From Mantis religiosa (taxonomy: Eukaryota > Arthropoda > Insecta > Mantodea > Mantidae): DNA of 64,000 bases. Under the pieces are notes generated by a model. It made no database searches and was not told the origin of the DNA. It saw nothing but the letters and a program-made list of their open reading frames with translations. Numbering within the stretch: the stretch's first letter is position 1; each line of letters starts with the position of its first letter. Where the stretch lies: contig CM060958.1 in the NCBI GenBank assembly GCA_030765055.1, positions 6,645,849 through 6,709,848 on the forward strand, written 5' to 3'. This document shows, in pieces, positions 54,349-64,000 of this stretch. The translations under genes and the position numbers were made by a program.

Positions 54349-55747
54349 TTATTATTAACTCATTATTTCCTAGCCACATTTCTGCAATTCCAACTATGTC
54401 ATGCCCAGCTGTTATGTTCTGCAACTTTCCATTAATCAATTTACTTTTTAAATCCTCACATTCCAGAACATCAGCTTTAACATTTTTTTTGCAATTTATT
54501 TCCTGAAAAGAAGGAAATTTTGCCCTTTTTAGCCTTGTTACTCGCTTTGTCTCCGCCCCTCTCTCTCTGACCACTACTGTATTCCCCTCTCTCCACTACC
54601 ACCATCTGCCTTCTTTTTACCATATCATTTGACACACTCTCCCTCATAAACCCAAACAATTCACTTTGATCCACCATGTGTACACTATTAGCACCCATCG
54701 CTATGTTTCCCCTCTCTTCTGCCCTATCCTTCTGCATCTGTGCTGCACTGTCGTCTTCCTGTTCATCTGTCTCTTGCCCTTCCCCTCCGTCTCTGACCTC
54801 TTCTTCCCCTCCAATGGTTAACGTCATTTCCTCCCCTTCTGCCACCTGATTGGTTGTAGTATTCCTATCTGGCATGCACTCGTCGGTGTGTTGACCTGTC
54901 CATATGTTCTGATTTTGCAGACTCGGCACATTCCTTTCCTGTTCTCAATTCCTTCTATGCAGTACAAGGCTCCAACCCCGCCTTCTATGTAGAGTTTCAA
55001 GCCTTTAACAAATGCTTTTTTTCCATCTGCCTGGGCCTCCTTCATTCTTATAATCAATTCTTTCTTCAATTCCTGCTCGGTTTTTGTGTAATCCTGTTCA
55101 ATAAAAAGATTCAAACCTTTCAGTTGACTCGTCTTCTGTAGTAATTTCCATTTAAACTTTGTCATAGCCAATTTCACTACAATCGGCCTTGGTCCTCTTC
55201 TTATCCTTCCAATCCTTATCTGCTCCCAGGTCCTGCCGTCTCGATTTTCCTTAATGCCAAATACCGAAAGATTTTATTTTCTTCATATGTACTCCACTCT
55301 TTCTATTGCCTCTATTCTCCGGGCACATTCTCTTAGTTCTTTCTCTGTTTCATCATTTTTCCTTTTTAAAAAAACGTTCATCTTTGCCATCTTTTCAGCT
55401 ATTTTTCCTTCAATTCTTTTGTCCATTCCCTCCATTCTATTTTCTTCTCTAACACCTCTAAGTTATCCAGTTTTCCCATCCTTTTCAGTATCTCCTCCAG
55501 TACTTCCATTGTTGCGGGTCCAGGGTTTACCTCGACTCCTCCAATCACTAACAATGTCATCACAACCAAAATGGTCCATACAGCATCTCTCGTTCCATTT
55601 TTGACAATGTTGTTTCTAATCGTACATATCTTGGTGCAAAAGCGCCCGATTCTGGCCCTATATAGCTCTAGTTGCACAACCATTTTTTTTCCGAGCATAA
55701 GCACCACCACGACATGTCTTACCTTGGCAACGTCCCATCAGCAACTC
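54349..55747 (-). mobile_element. Short LINE derivative: ORF1-like with 2A-like peptide, ORF2 almost absent
   Basis: Flanked by an exact 14-bp direct repeat (TGGTACCATAATTA at 54335-54348 and 55748-55761). On minus, a 5' leader of about 37 bp is followed by an ATG at 55710, a hydrophobic segment, a 2A-like motif, a coiled-coil, an ORF1-like domain, then only the first residues of an endonuclease domain (GHDIVGIAEMWLGNN, about 54410-54370), and directly a (TAA)n tail. The TSD and tail show it inserted as a unit of about 1.4 kb, so most of ORF2 was already missing. Confidence 0.82.
54480..55710 (-). pseudogene. LINE ORF1-like protein with N-terminal 2A-like motif
   Basis: Frame 1 (55710-55399): MVVLMLGKKMVVQLELYRAR, a hydrophobic run TILVVMTLLVIGG, then GVEVNPGP (55516-55539), close to the 2A consensus D-V/I-E-x-N-P-G-P with G in the first place, then the heptad-like MEVLEEILKRMGKLDNLEVL. 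After a shift, frame 2 (55177-54824) has RGPRPIVVKLAMTKFKWKLL and IEQDYTKTEQELKKELIIRM, reminiscent of the C-terminal domain of transposase_22-type ORF1 proteins. Frame 3 (54929-54477) is acidic and Gln/Glu-rich. 2A-like peptides cause ribosome skipping or act as signal sequences in other LINEs; here that is inference. Confidence 0.72.
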
Positions 55748-56384
55748 TGGTACCATAATTAAAATGACTGCACTTCCTCTGATCTGTTAACTTGCTCATA
55801 TCTGAAAACTTGTTGAAATTCTGGAAAAACGAAGACTAAACTATTTAGGCACTGGCTAAGATATTAATATGAAATACCTTGGATTATCCTTCCAGTTAAA
55901 AAGTAACAGAGTTGGTGGGGATACCCACTAGATTAGTTTAGTCTCAAAGACTTAACTTTAGAGGTAGTTCATAGATCAGGCAGTTGTGCTGTATACTTGA
56001 AAATATTCTTCACTGATGAAATTCTTGAAAGCAAGGTTTTCTGACTAGCAGTTATATATTTAAATTTGAAAGGATAATTTTAATATATGATATATTGATC
56101 GCCAAGTTGAAATTTATTAAGTGTCGAAAGTTGGTAAGACATTAAGAAATTGATTTCATAACTTTTCAGTCTAGGTTCATTAATTTTGTTTTAAGTATTT
56201 AGACAATGATTTATCAGACGTAATATTAAGATTCTTATCTCAAAGTGTTGTCTCGAACAGAGTCTTCCTCTTTCTCAAGAACTGATTTACAAAAAAGATA
56301 AATATAATTACTTGATCAGTTAATATAGCACATATTAACTTAGCATAAAGGAAATTAAAATATCTCCAGTGTAGATAGTCAACC

Positions 56385-56970
56385 TCAAAAATTCAATCCC
56401 ATGGCCGGGATTTGAACCACGGATCTCCTGGTTTCCATCCAGTCGCTCTTACCCATTGAGCTACCATGGCCAACTTACCGACATGACACTAAATTCTCCA
56501 ATTGACTCATATTTCCGTGGTAAACCACTAGGAGCTCTCGTATTTGAGATACACTGCTTGTGGCGACTTACTATTGTAAGTACTTGAATCCCAGGCTTCA
56601 CCATTAAACTCTTATTATTTAAGTTAATTGATGGAAATTACTAACCATATATAGACTAAGGTTTTGGATACATAGAGTCAACCTGAAAAATTCAATGCCA
56701 TGGCCAGTATTTGAATCATGCCTGGTTTCCATCTAGTCGCTCTCTTACCCTTGAGCTATCATGGCCAACGTGCCATCCTGACACTAAATTCAAAATATAT
56801 GAGAAATATATATATGAGTCAATTGGAGAATTTAGTGTCAGAAACCAGGAGATCCGTGGTTCAAATCCCAGCCATGGCATTGAATTTTTCAGGTTGACTC
56901 TATCAGAAATCTTAGCCTATATACAACTAGTGTGAAGAAATGATTAATTTCCACCAATTAACTTAAATAA
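56385..56970. mobile_element. tRNA-bearing repeat (family B), three copies: minus, minus, plus
   Basis: 56385-56640 minus (complement of B box GGTTCAAATCC at 56409, A box near 56460), 56641-56795 minus (partial), 56810-56970 plus (GGTTCAAATCC at 56858, TATACAACTAGTGTGAAGAA). The second and third are joined head to head around 56790-56815, with loss of the A-box side of the plus copy. Confidence 0.8.
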
Positions 56971-58078
56971 TCTCTCCGATGTATTCACTTTTTAAAATTA
57001 GAACTACATCACTCGTAGTAAACTATATACACATCTTATTTATTTTCACAATTCTGCCTCCTAAATTTAATTTAAACATTACAATACTTTCAAACATTCT
57101 TTAAATAATTTTAAATTTTAAATAACATCATAAAACAAATAACAGTGATTTTTTCCTTTTGAGGTTGAATTCAAAACAACTGTTACAAATTGCAGAGTTT
57201 CAAATGAATTTCATTGCCCAGTATTTAAGAAACAATATGTTAGTAAATGTATTATCCAGTAGGTTCCGAGTGGTGACAATAAATTGCAAGAATATTACTT
57301 TAGTTTATTGATTTTAAACTGGTGAAATTCAAATATATATGTAAATGGCATTAGCTTGTATATTCTAATACATACTATTGTAAGTTTTTGATCAAATGTT
57401 TATTTGGTTTGATACTTTTATGTATTTATATTTGTAATTGGTGTACAATGGCATTAAATTGACATATGTTTTATACCTGAAGCTTATGACGTGGTATACT
57501 CTGATACCAATAAAGAGAAACAGACATTTAGGAATGCTAGAGTAGAATTGCTTCAGGACAAAATGAGAATGGATATGTTAGTGAGCACAGAATGCCTAAC
57601 CTCTCTTTGATGGCATGAAAATTAATACTCCAAAGTTTTGCATATTACAGAGATTAACCAGATAGTTATGTATATTTAGGCATGTCTAATCTCATTAATA
57701 TATTGAAACTCACTAAAAACTGCTATGAAGTTTGATTATTGAAACATGTGAAATTGTTCTAATCAGTAAGAGCACTAACTCTATCTGAACCTGAATGCAT
57801 TTTCTTTTAAATGACAATAACAGACATGACAATATTCAGTCATGTATAAAATGGTGAAAGTCAGGTTCAGGGTGTACATATCGCAGAATGTAACATTATC
57901 TTATTTTAATAATAATTAGTATTATAATAAGGGACTTTTCATATGTGCTTAATAAGAATTTTGACATCTAAATTTGTGTAGCACTGATGATGCTTGTATT
58001 TGAGGTTGAAGGGCTGTAGGGTGATAAACCTGATGAAACCCTGAACTTGACTATGTGTGTGTGTATGTTTTTGTCCAG

Positions 58079-58132
58079 CTGCATCGGATGAATACGATAA
58101 ACATTCTAGTTCCAGTTCAGCCTCTCTTCCAG
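58079..58132 (+). CDS. Host gene exon f: 54-nt exon, SRCIN1/KIAA1217-like
   Basis: Acceptor TTTTTGTCCAG before 58079, donor TTCCAG|GTTGGTGAG after 58132; phase 1 in and out. It encodes AASDEYDKHSSSSSASLP. The phase matches exon e exactly. Being 18 codons long and symmetric, it could be alternatively spliced. The serine run suggests a disordered linker. Confidence 0.72.
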
Positions 58133-59080
58133 GTTGGTGAGCCTTTGATGATTGCATGCTCTGGGCATGATATTCTTATTGCACGATATTTGAGCATTGT
58201 AAACCAGGAATCTTGGCATGGTGGCAGGCTTTGATGCTGTACTGTGCAAGACCTAACAATGATGAAAGAATACCACAGTGTGCATGCTCCAAAAATTTGA
58301 AAATCTGATTCATTATGACAAGATATTGACTTTGCTTTTTTGTATGGAAACATTACCTAATAATATGCTGCGAATGAGTAAATGCAAGAGGACTAACTTC
58401 TTCAAACAGCGTCAATACCTCATCAAAAATCAAATGAAATGCAATTACATTTGGTTAGTTTTAAAGAAACTCTCTTAAAATAATCTCAAATTATTTGCCA
58501 AAGCTTAGCCTATTGCATGTATTACAAGGTGCGTTCAACTTATTTGGATGTTATTTTACATTTGATCAGACCCGCATTATAATTGCTTGAGTGTTGCCAC
58601 AATGTGCCTATTTAAATAATGAGATCAGCCAGAGACAAACCCGTATGTACTATATAACAATTTGTATGTTGTACATAATAATCTAAATAGGTTTGCATTT
58701 GCAAAATTTCATAGGACATTTTTGTTCTCTGGGCAAACTGTTTCAATGCCCCTCCACTGCACGCTGTTATCTATGACTTCTTTGGGTGCCGGCGGAAGGT
58801 CAATCACAACCTGTATAGGGAATGGCGGGTGGTACAAACTTCCTAGCTCTGATAATATTTTTAACAAATTTAAATTGGGAGGTTTTTGTCATATTCATGT
58901 TACCCAATTTAATCCCATTTTGTTGAAGGTATCAAAAGTATTTTTGTACCTTTATTGTGAACATGACATGATTCTATTATGTCTTCCAGGCTAAAAGAAT
59001 AAGTAAGGTGGATTAAATCTTTAAACTTGTTTAATTAGAGGGAAGAGTGCATTTTGTGTTCATATTCATCAAATTCCCTA

Positions 59081-59328
59081 AGCCCGCCTCGGTAGCGTAG
59101 ATGGTAGTGTGTCCGCCTCACGTTCAAGAGGTCCCGAGTTCGAATCTCAGTCAGGGTGAGTTGCCTGGATACAGTTTTTTCTGGGGTTTTCCGTTGTCCT
59201 AAAAGATGAATGTCAGGTAACTCTAAGCTCTAAAGACCCTGGGCTCATTTGAGCATCATTTCACCCATTCCATTCATCGTCCAATATGATTTAATGTTGG
59301 AGGATGTAAATTACAAAAAATAAAAAAA
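59081..59328 (+). mobile_element. SINE family A, full plus copy
   Basis: The clearest family member: GCCTCGGTAGCGTAGATGGT (A box), GAGTTCGAATC (B box), body with GGGGTTTTCCGTTGTCC and GGGCTCATTTGAGCATCATT, then TTGGAGGATGTAAATTAC and an A-rich tail. Flanked by AAATTCCCTA at 59071-59080 and 59329-59338. Confidence 0.93.
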
Positions 59329-59424
59329 AAATTCCCTATGACTTCATTGAACATTGTTAACACAGGTTTGACCGATATCTCCAGTGTTTTATTTTCTTTG
59401 CAGCATTTGCGCCCATGATTTATG

Positions 59425-59765
59425 TATCGTAGGCGCTGGAATAGTGTAGTGGTTTTGTTATCAGCTCCCGTGCAAAGGCTCCCAGCTCTGGGGTTGGCGA
59501 TTTTAAGTCAGCCCTATCCACACTCTGTCTAGCACATGTGAAGTATTCCCTATGCCCAACATGGTTCGGAGTCCACGCTTTAAACTGTAGGTCCTCTTGC
59601 GTCACCGTTATCTTCACTATCACCCTATCACCCTATTGGAGGTAATGGACACCGCCTATGGGTGTCTCCACCTGAGAAATGGGGTCCGGACATCACGTGG
59701 TGGGGCGAGGTTACCCCGATGGCCAAAGTTGCCATGTGGGGCGTGTTGGTAACCAACCATTTACG
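59425..59765 (+). mobile_element. SINE-like family C, copy 2
   Basis: Plus copy matching 20845-21190 inverted. Starts TAGGCGCTGGAATAGTGTAG with an A-box-like TAGTGTAGTGG; contains TCTAGCACATGTGAAGTATT, GAAATGGGGTCCGGACATCA and GGGGCGAGGTTACCCCGATG. About 340 bp, GC-rich for the region. No clear target duplication. Confidence 0.75.
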
Positions 59766-61315
59766 TATTGTCTTCATAATGAAAAGCAAAGTGGATATCT
59801 GGTCATTTGGAACATGGTCAGAGCAACATTTTGTGGCTTAAAAGTTTGTTAAAGCCTTGCCCCATAAGTGATAACAATCGTCATTAGAATGCCTTGCTAT
59901 TATCCATATTATGTCTTATATTACAGTCTTTGTTTCATCTTGATGACTTTGTTACTACCATCACCTTCAGCTGGAGTTGGTTTCTACGAAAACTGAAAGC
60001 AGTAAACATGAATGACACAGAGCTGTGTTATCAATTGCATGTTTCAACATTGTTCTTTTAAGCACATTCCATTAATTTGCAGTATCACATTTGCAACTAT
60101 GTTGATTTTTAAATAGCTCGTTTGAAAATTATGTGGGTATTATATTCATATATGTAAAATATTTTGCTCATTGGCCTTAATGTGCATGTGTTTAAATAAT
60201 GTTTTATTTACTTATTTTTTTACATTAGAGCTGCAGACTCAGATCTGCAAAAGGAAAACAGTTGTATTAATAGAAAGCATCATGAATTATTTGTGTAATA
60301 AATGCTAGAAAAGCTCTTCATTGTATATATACACACACAGATTAAACCTGGATACATTTCATGGTTTCTCAATTTCTTCACAACACTGTTTACATGCACT
60401 GGACATTGCCCAACTCGATTAAAAATGGTACTCAAGAGCAACCAGCTACAGGCTGTGGGTGTCAATCATGTCCACAACCTAGTTAGGGTTTTCAATTGAC
60501 ATTTTCTATCAATTTTTAGGGCTAATATCCCATAGTTTTACTTGATCTCTATAGATATTCAATATAGGGATTAATTTGAGAATGAAAACATAGATTTTAT
60601 GGCAAAGTTATTTATTTTAGTAAAGAATAAATTGTATATAATGAAAGTAATTACTTCTTATAGCAGTGATATTTTTTACCAATGAAATAAAATGTATATG
60701 GTCAGCAGATTTATGCAATATTTAAAACAAGAAGTAAAGCATTTTGTTTAAGTACTTAGTAAGACATAAGTTCTGTCACAAATTTTAAAAAATAATCATG
60801 AAAATAAGTTTACATAAGAGCTGGACTACAGCAATTCTCCAATAGCCTTGTTTTATGTGCTCAAATACAGTGCGATCCATATAAACTTGAACCATTTCAA
60901 TAGGCCATAAATTTTGAACCAATAACAGGACACATGTACAACTTTGGGAGAATATAATACACAATCGGGAGATTACATTACACTATTTACATCTCAGAGG
61001 AAATGGTGGACTCTATCAGTCCATTACCTTAGCCTGTATATGGCTAGTGTGAAGAAATGAATAATTTCCATCAATTAACGTAAATGTAGATTTTTGCTTT
61101 CTTCACCACCCAGTTATACCATAGTTAAGCAAAGGAAGTATTGTATAGCATGTAAAATTTTGATTTTGAGATTTCACCAAAAATATAAGTTTTTGGGTCC
61201 ACTGAATGGAAGGAAAAAGAATAAAAGGAAAGAAAGAAAAAAATTTGCTCACACATATGCAAACCTATATGTTTGTGAACAAATTAGCTCAAAAATGAGA
61301 TACTAAACATAATAG

Positions 61316-61680
61316 ATAGAGTCAACATGAAAAGTTCAATGCCATGGCTGGAATTTGAACCACAGATCTACTGGTTTCCGTCCAGTCACTTTTACCCATT
61401 GAGCTACCATGGCCAATGTGCCGTCCTGACATTAAATTCTCCATTTGACTCATATATTTCCCCAGTAAACCACTAGGGGCTCTCACATCCGAGATACACC
61501 ATTTGTGGCGACTTACTGTAGTGGTTTACCGGGGAAATATACGAGTCAAATGGAGAATTTCATGTCATGATGGCAAGTTGGCCATGGTAGCTCAATGGGT
61601 AAGAGTGACTGGATGGAAACCAGATCCGTGGTTCAAATCCCAGCCATAGCATTGAATATTTCATGTTGACAGAGAGGTAT
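61316..61680. mobile_element. tRNA-bearing repeat (family B), head-to-head pair
   Basis: Minus copy 61316-61520 (complement of GGTTCAAATTCC and TAGCTCAATGGG), then plus copy 61510-61680 (TGGTTTACCGGGGAAATATA, TAGCTCAATGGG, GGTTCAAATCC). They are joined within GCGACTTACTGTAGTGGTTTACC, where the minus unit turns into the plus unit. Confidence 0.8.
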
Positions 61681-62665
61681 GTTTACAAGGTAAACTCTAT
61701 TATAAAAAGGCTTTGGATGAGTGGACGTTTACAACTTCAAAATGTGTATTTCTGACAAAATCTCAATATTACTACTTACCATAGATATACGGGAGAGAAA
61801 GTATAAACAGAAAAATGCATATTTTACCTAAATATTGTAAAATAACTGTCTCATTAACATAGAGCATTTGCAGTGAGCCAATTCTCTCCCATTGACAATT
61901 ACAGAGGAAGCAGAGCAATGGCATAAATTCAAATTGAGTGCTTGTCTTAGCTTAAAAAAACAAGACCATGAAGCGTGACAGAACTTACAGTCTGATTAGA
62001 TATTACTCTTAAGTCACATAAAATCTCAAAAAATTAACCTCACTTTACTTCTTTTTTTTAAGCTTTTTCTGTACCTCTGCTTAAGTATACTTACTGCCCT
62101 TGTATCACAACACACTGTTAAATATGAAGTATGTTGGTTTGTTAAAATTTGCTATTGCAAAGACACTCTCAGCTGAGAACACATTAGACAAGATTAGAGT
62201 GGCAAATGAAATTCTTGCCATGTGTTACTTCAGTACCTCAATAAGCTAAAGTAGCATTTAAAATTAAAATAGGAAATAAGGTCAGTTTATAGCAAAAGAA
62301 GATCAAGAAAATATACAATCAGTTATTCTCCTGTCCTATCCTATGGCTGATTCCCCTGAGTGCCATTCTGAGAAGAGGAAACTGTGTGGAAGAGCAAAAT
62401 GTCAGATCATGTTGCATATTTTGATATGTATTTATGGCATCAAGCCTTATCAAAGAAAATCATTGTACAAGAAGAGATTGAATAACAGTTTATAATTTGT
62501 AGAATAACACATAATTATATATTTTAAAGTGTAGTTTTGTAACATATGAGTGACTGCAATCCTTTGGAATGGTTCTTTCTGTATTGAAACTTAAGGAAAC
62601 ATATTTTTTATATTGTACTGACTTCCTTTTTATTTTCTTTATTTTGTTTTGGTTTGTTGTTGTAG

Positions 62666-62840
62666 GAGTTTATTGAATCCTTGTTTCCTTCCTCCCTCGC
62701 ATGCTGGCCAACACGACAACTACTTCCAACTGGTGGTAGCCTTGCACAAAAGAATCATAACACTGATGCATGTTTATGTTTCATGCAGTAGAACTGGTAG
62801 CTCTGAAGAAGACTGAGTCCAATAAAGTGTTTTTTCATAT
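62666..62840 (+). CDS. Candidate alternative terminal exon and polyadenylation site
   Basis: A strong polypyrimidine tract and TTGTTGTTGTAG acceptor precede 62666. In the phase of exon e or f it reads G-V-Y then TGA at 62674-62676, followed by about 145 bp and AATAAA at 62821-62826. This would end a short isoform shortly after exon f. No transcript evidence, and the remaining exons of the long form would lie to the right of the window. Could equally be a chance acceptor. Confidence 0.3.
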
Positions 62841-63539
62841 GCAAAAGTTGAAAATTTAATATCAAATATATAGTCACAGTTATACATTGTGAAAGAAACC
62901 TGAGTTCTGTGGCAATGGTTTTTATAGAATATGAAAAGATCTCGTCACACAAACCTGTTTCCAGATTTATTTCAGCTATTCTTTCAGTATCGAGGCATAA
63001 ACAAGCATTGCACATAAAATAATTTTAAAACAACAGGATGGTAATCAAGATGTTCAAAGCTAGACAATGCTTGGAAAAACTATTTGTAGTCATTTGAAAG
63101 TAGTCCTTTGCTGCTGCTAGCTTTGTATAGTCACGTGATGTGCACGTGTGCCCTCTAGCAATGGGCTTACACACTCTGGTCGGAACAACACTTCGTTATA
63201 CACGCCACGGTATTACCATCCTGTCACCGGTTTGTGTATACCAGACTCCGGCTCTTTTTTCTTTCTTTTTTCTTTTTTGAATGCCCCTTATATGTTTAAC
63301 AATATGCTTTCTTTCATATTATCCTTGAAACTGCAAGTTAATCTGAAATGTTTGGGTTACTGGCTGGAACTGAACTTACAGAAATACAGACCTGCTTTTC
63401 AAAAGAGTTTAATACAATCTTATTTACATTACTTAAACTGTTTAAAGTGCAATCACCATATATTTTAATTCTCTATATTTCTCAGTATAAATATAATCTT
63501 TTATCATCCTCTGAATCATTGAAATATATTGTGACTTTG

Positions 63540-63800
63540 TGAGTTCGTAGAATTAAAAGTCTTGTTTGCAGAAATTTAAAATGCTCTTTATTGCAGTAAA
63601 CAGTAACATTGTACACCCCTTGCAGCAGTAAAAAAAAGACATGACATACACAACAGCAGTCTTCAAGGTCGTCTCGTTGTCAGCTACATGTAAACAAATG
63701 AAAGAAATCACTGCGGTACACTTCAAATGTCCATTGTCACAATAACCATTACACAACTCACACAGCTACACGACTAACATTCTCACAGCTCACATTCTCA
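63540..63800. mobile_element. LTR-like element, third copy (partial)
   Basis: Begins TGTGACTTTGTGAGTTCGTA and follows the other two copies for about 70 bp (AATTAAAAGTC, then TGCTCTTTATT). The other end was not found before LINE coding sequence starts at about 63807. Confidence 0.5.
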
Positions 63801-63806
63801 GCTCAC

Positions 63807-64000
63807 ATTCAAAAACTATCTCAAAAACTGAGTAAAATAACTTATGCCATCACAGTCATTTCAAAAATCATGGACTTGAAATCGGTCATATCTTTATATC
63901 ATGCATATTTTCAATCTGTTCTTAGCTTTGGAATATTATTTTGGGGTAATTCAATAGGAGCAAAATCTATTTTTAAAATGCAAAAACGGGCAATTAGGAT
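63807..64000 (+). pseudogene. LINE reverse-transcriptase C-terminal fragment, cut by window edge
   Basis: One open frame through the edge: LSQKLSKITYAITVISKIMD, then YHAYFQSVLSFGILFWGNS and IFKMQKRAIR. The YHAYF-SVLSFGI-FWGNS and LQKRAIR phrases are typical of the region after the catalytic palm in jockey/CR1-type non-LTR reverse transcriptases. The catalytic motif is not in the window. Plus orientation. Confidence 0.85.

Larger units (their letters stand above)
50605..58078. other. Intron e-f (7.5 kb)
   Basis: Contains the mariner with 145-bp repeats (51098-53277), a poly-G run at 53583-53600, a candidate 54-nt exon (53920-53973), the short LINE derivative (54349-55747) and tRNA-bearing repeats (56385-56970). 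Nothing else is recognised at 50610-51090, 53290-53910, 55765-56380 or 56975-58070. Confidence 0.6.
58133..62665. other. Sequence downstream of exon f (intronic)
   Basis: Holds a SINE A, a SINE C and tRNA-bearing repeat copies near 60985-61085 (tail fragment) and 61316-61680. The remaining sequence (58140-59060, 59770-60980, 61690-62660) is AT-rich without a recognised feature; a weak exon candidate at 60228 was rejected. Confidence 0.55.

Noticed and set aside
54842..54937. MPSLQNQNIWTG as an independent gene start
   Set aside because: It lies inside the LINE derivative and continues its ORF1-to-ORF2 region after frameshifts.
59083..59160. tRNA gene on plus
   Set aside because: It is the promoter head of a SINE A copy with tail and target duplication; no acceptor stem.
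60228..60310. Host exon after ACATTAG reading ELQTQICKRKTVVLIESIM
   Set aside because: The phase would fit, but there is no donor before the stop and no family resemblance.

Overview
This is a 64-kb, AT-rich stretch of a eukaryotic nuclear genome, almost certainly an arthropod and most likely an insect with a large, repeat-rich genome; no species is claimed. The signs are small phase-compatible exons separated by 5-10 kb introns, many mariner relics, Penelope-like elements (PLEs) with GIY-YIG endonucleases, and several families of repeats with tRNA-like promoters.

Host gene. One gene runs left to right on the plus strand from before 14415 to at least 58132. Exons at 14415-14598, 24010-24177, 29911-30079, 40066-40197, 50465-50604 and 58079-58132 have AG/GT boundaries, and their codon phases join without a break. 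The peptide HMERQLANLTGLVQKAL in the fifth exon resembles the SRCIN1 (p140Cap)/KIAA1217 family, represented in insects by the 'coiled-coil domain-containing protein CG32809-like' genes. Another 54-nt candidate exon (53920-53973) and a candidate alternative terminal exon (62666-62840) are also listed. The 5' end, and the 3' end of the long isoform, lie outside the window.

Mobile DNA fills the introns and the left flank. (1) About ten mariner-type elements, all broken. The best preserved is 24716-26038. Three carry tandem arrays made from a piece of their own transposase: 36 x 85 bp at 6676-9716, a 114-bp unit at 17.77-18.83 kb, and about 7 x 145 bp at 51453-52440. (2) At least ten Penelope-like elements or relics, mostly arranged as inverted repeats. 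The largest, 44802-47632, is a near-perfect 1.28-kb palindrome with RT and GIY-YIG domains. (3) The ends of these PLEs carry hammerhead-ribozyme motifs on both strands (CUGANGA, stem II, GAAA, short palindromic stem III, cleavage-site U/C). Eight have both catalytic boxes intact. (4) A short LINE derivative at 54349-55747 encodes a 2A-like peptide and an ORF1-like protein but almost no ORF2, with a 14-bp target-site duplication. A second LINE reverse-transcriptase fragment enters at the right edge. (5) A solo LTR with a 4-bp duplication, two further LTR-like copies, two or more tRNA-derived SINE families, a 112-bp satellite and a 120-bp minisatellite.

The most notable structure is the set of inverted PLE termini with hammerhead motifs, including two compact non-coding forms: a twin-ribozyme unit at 26060-26260 and a single-ribozyme foldback at 16424-16586. 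Hammerheads in PLEs are an established phenomenon; these compact foldback forms may be less well described. All calls were made by eye from the sequence; no alignment, folding or database search was run.
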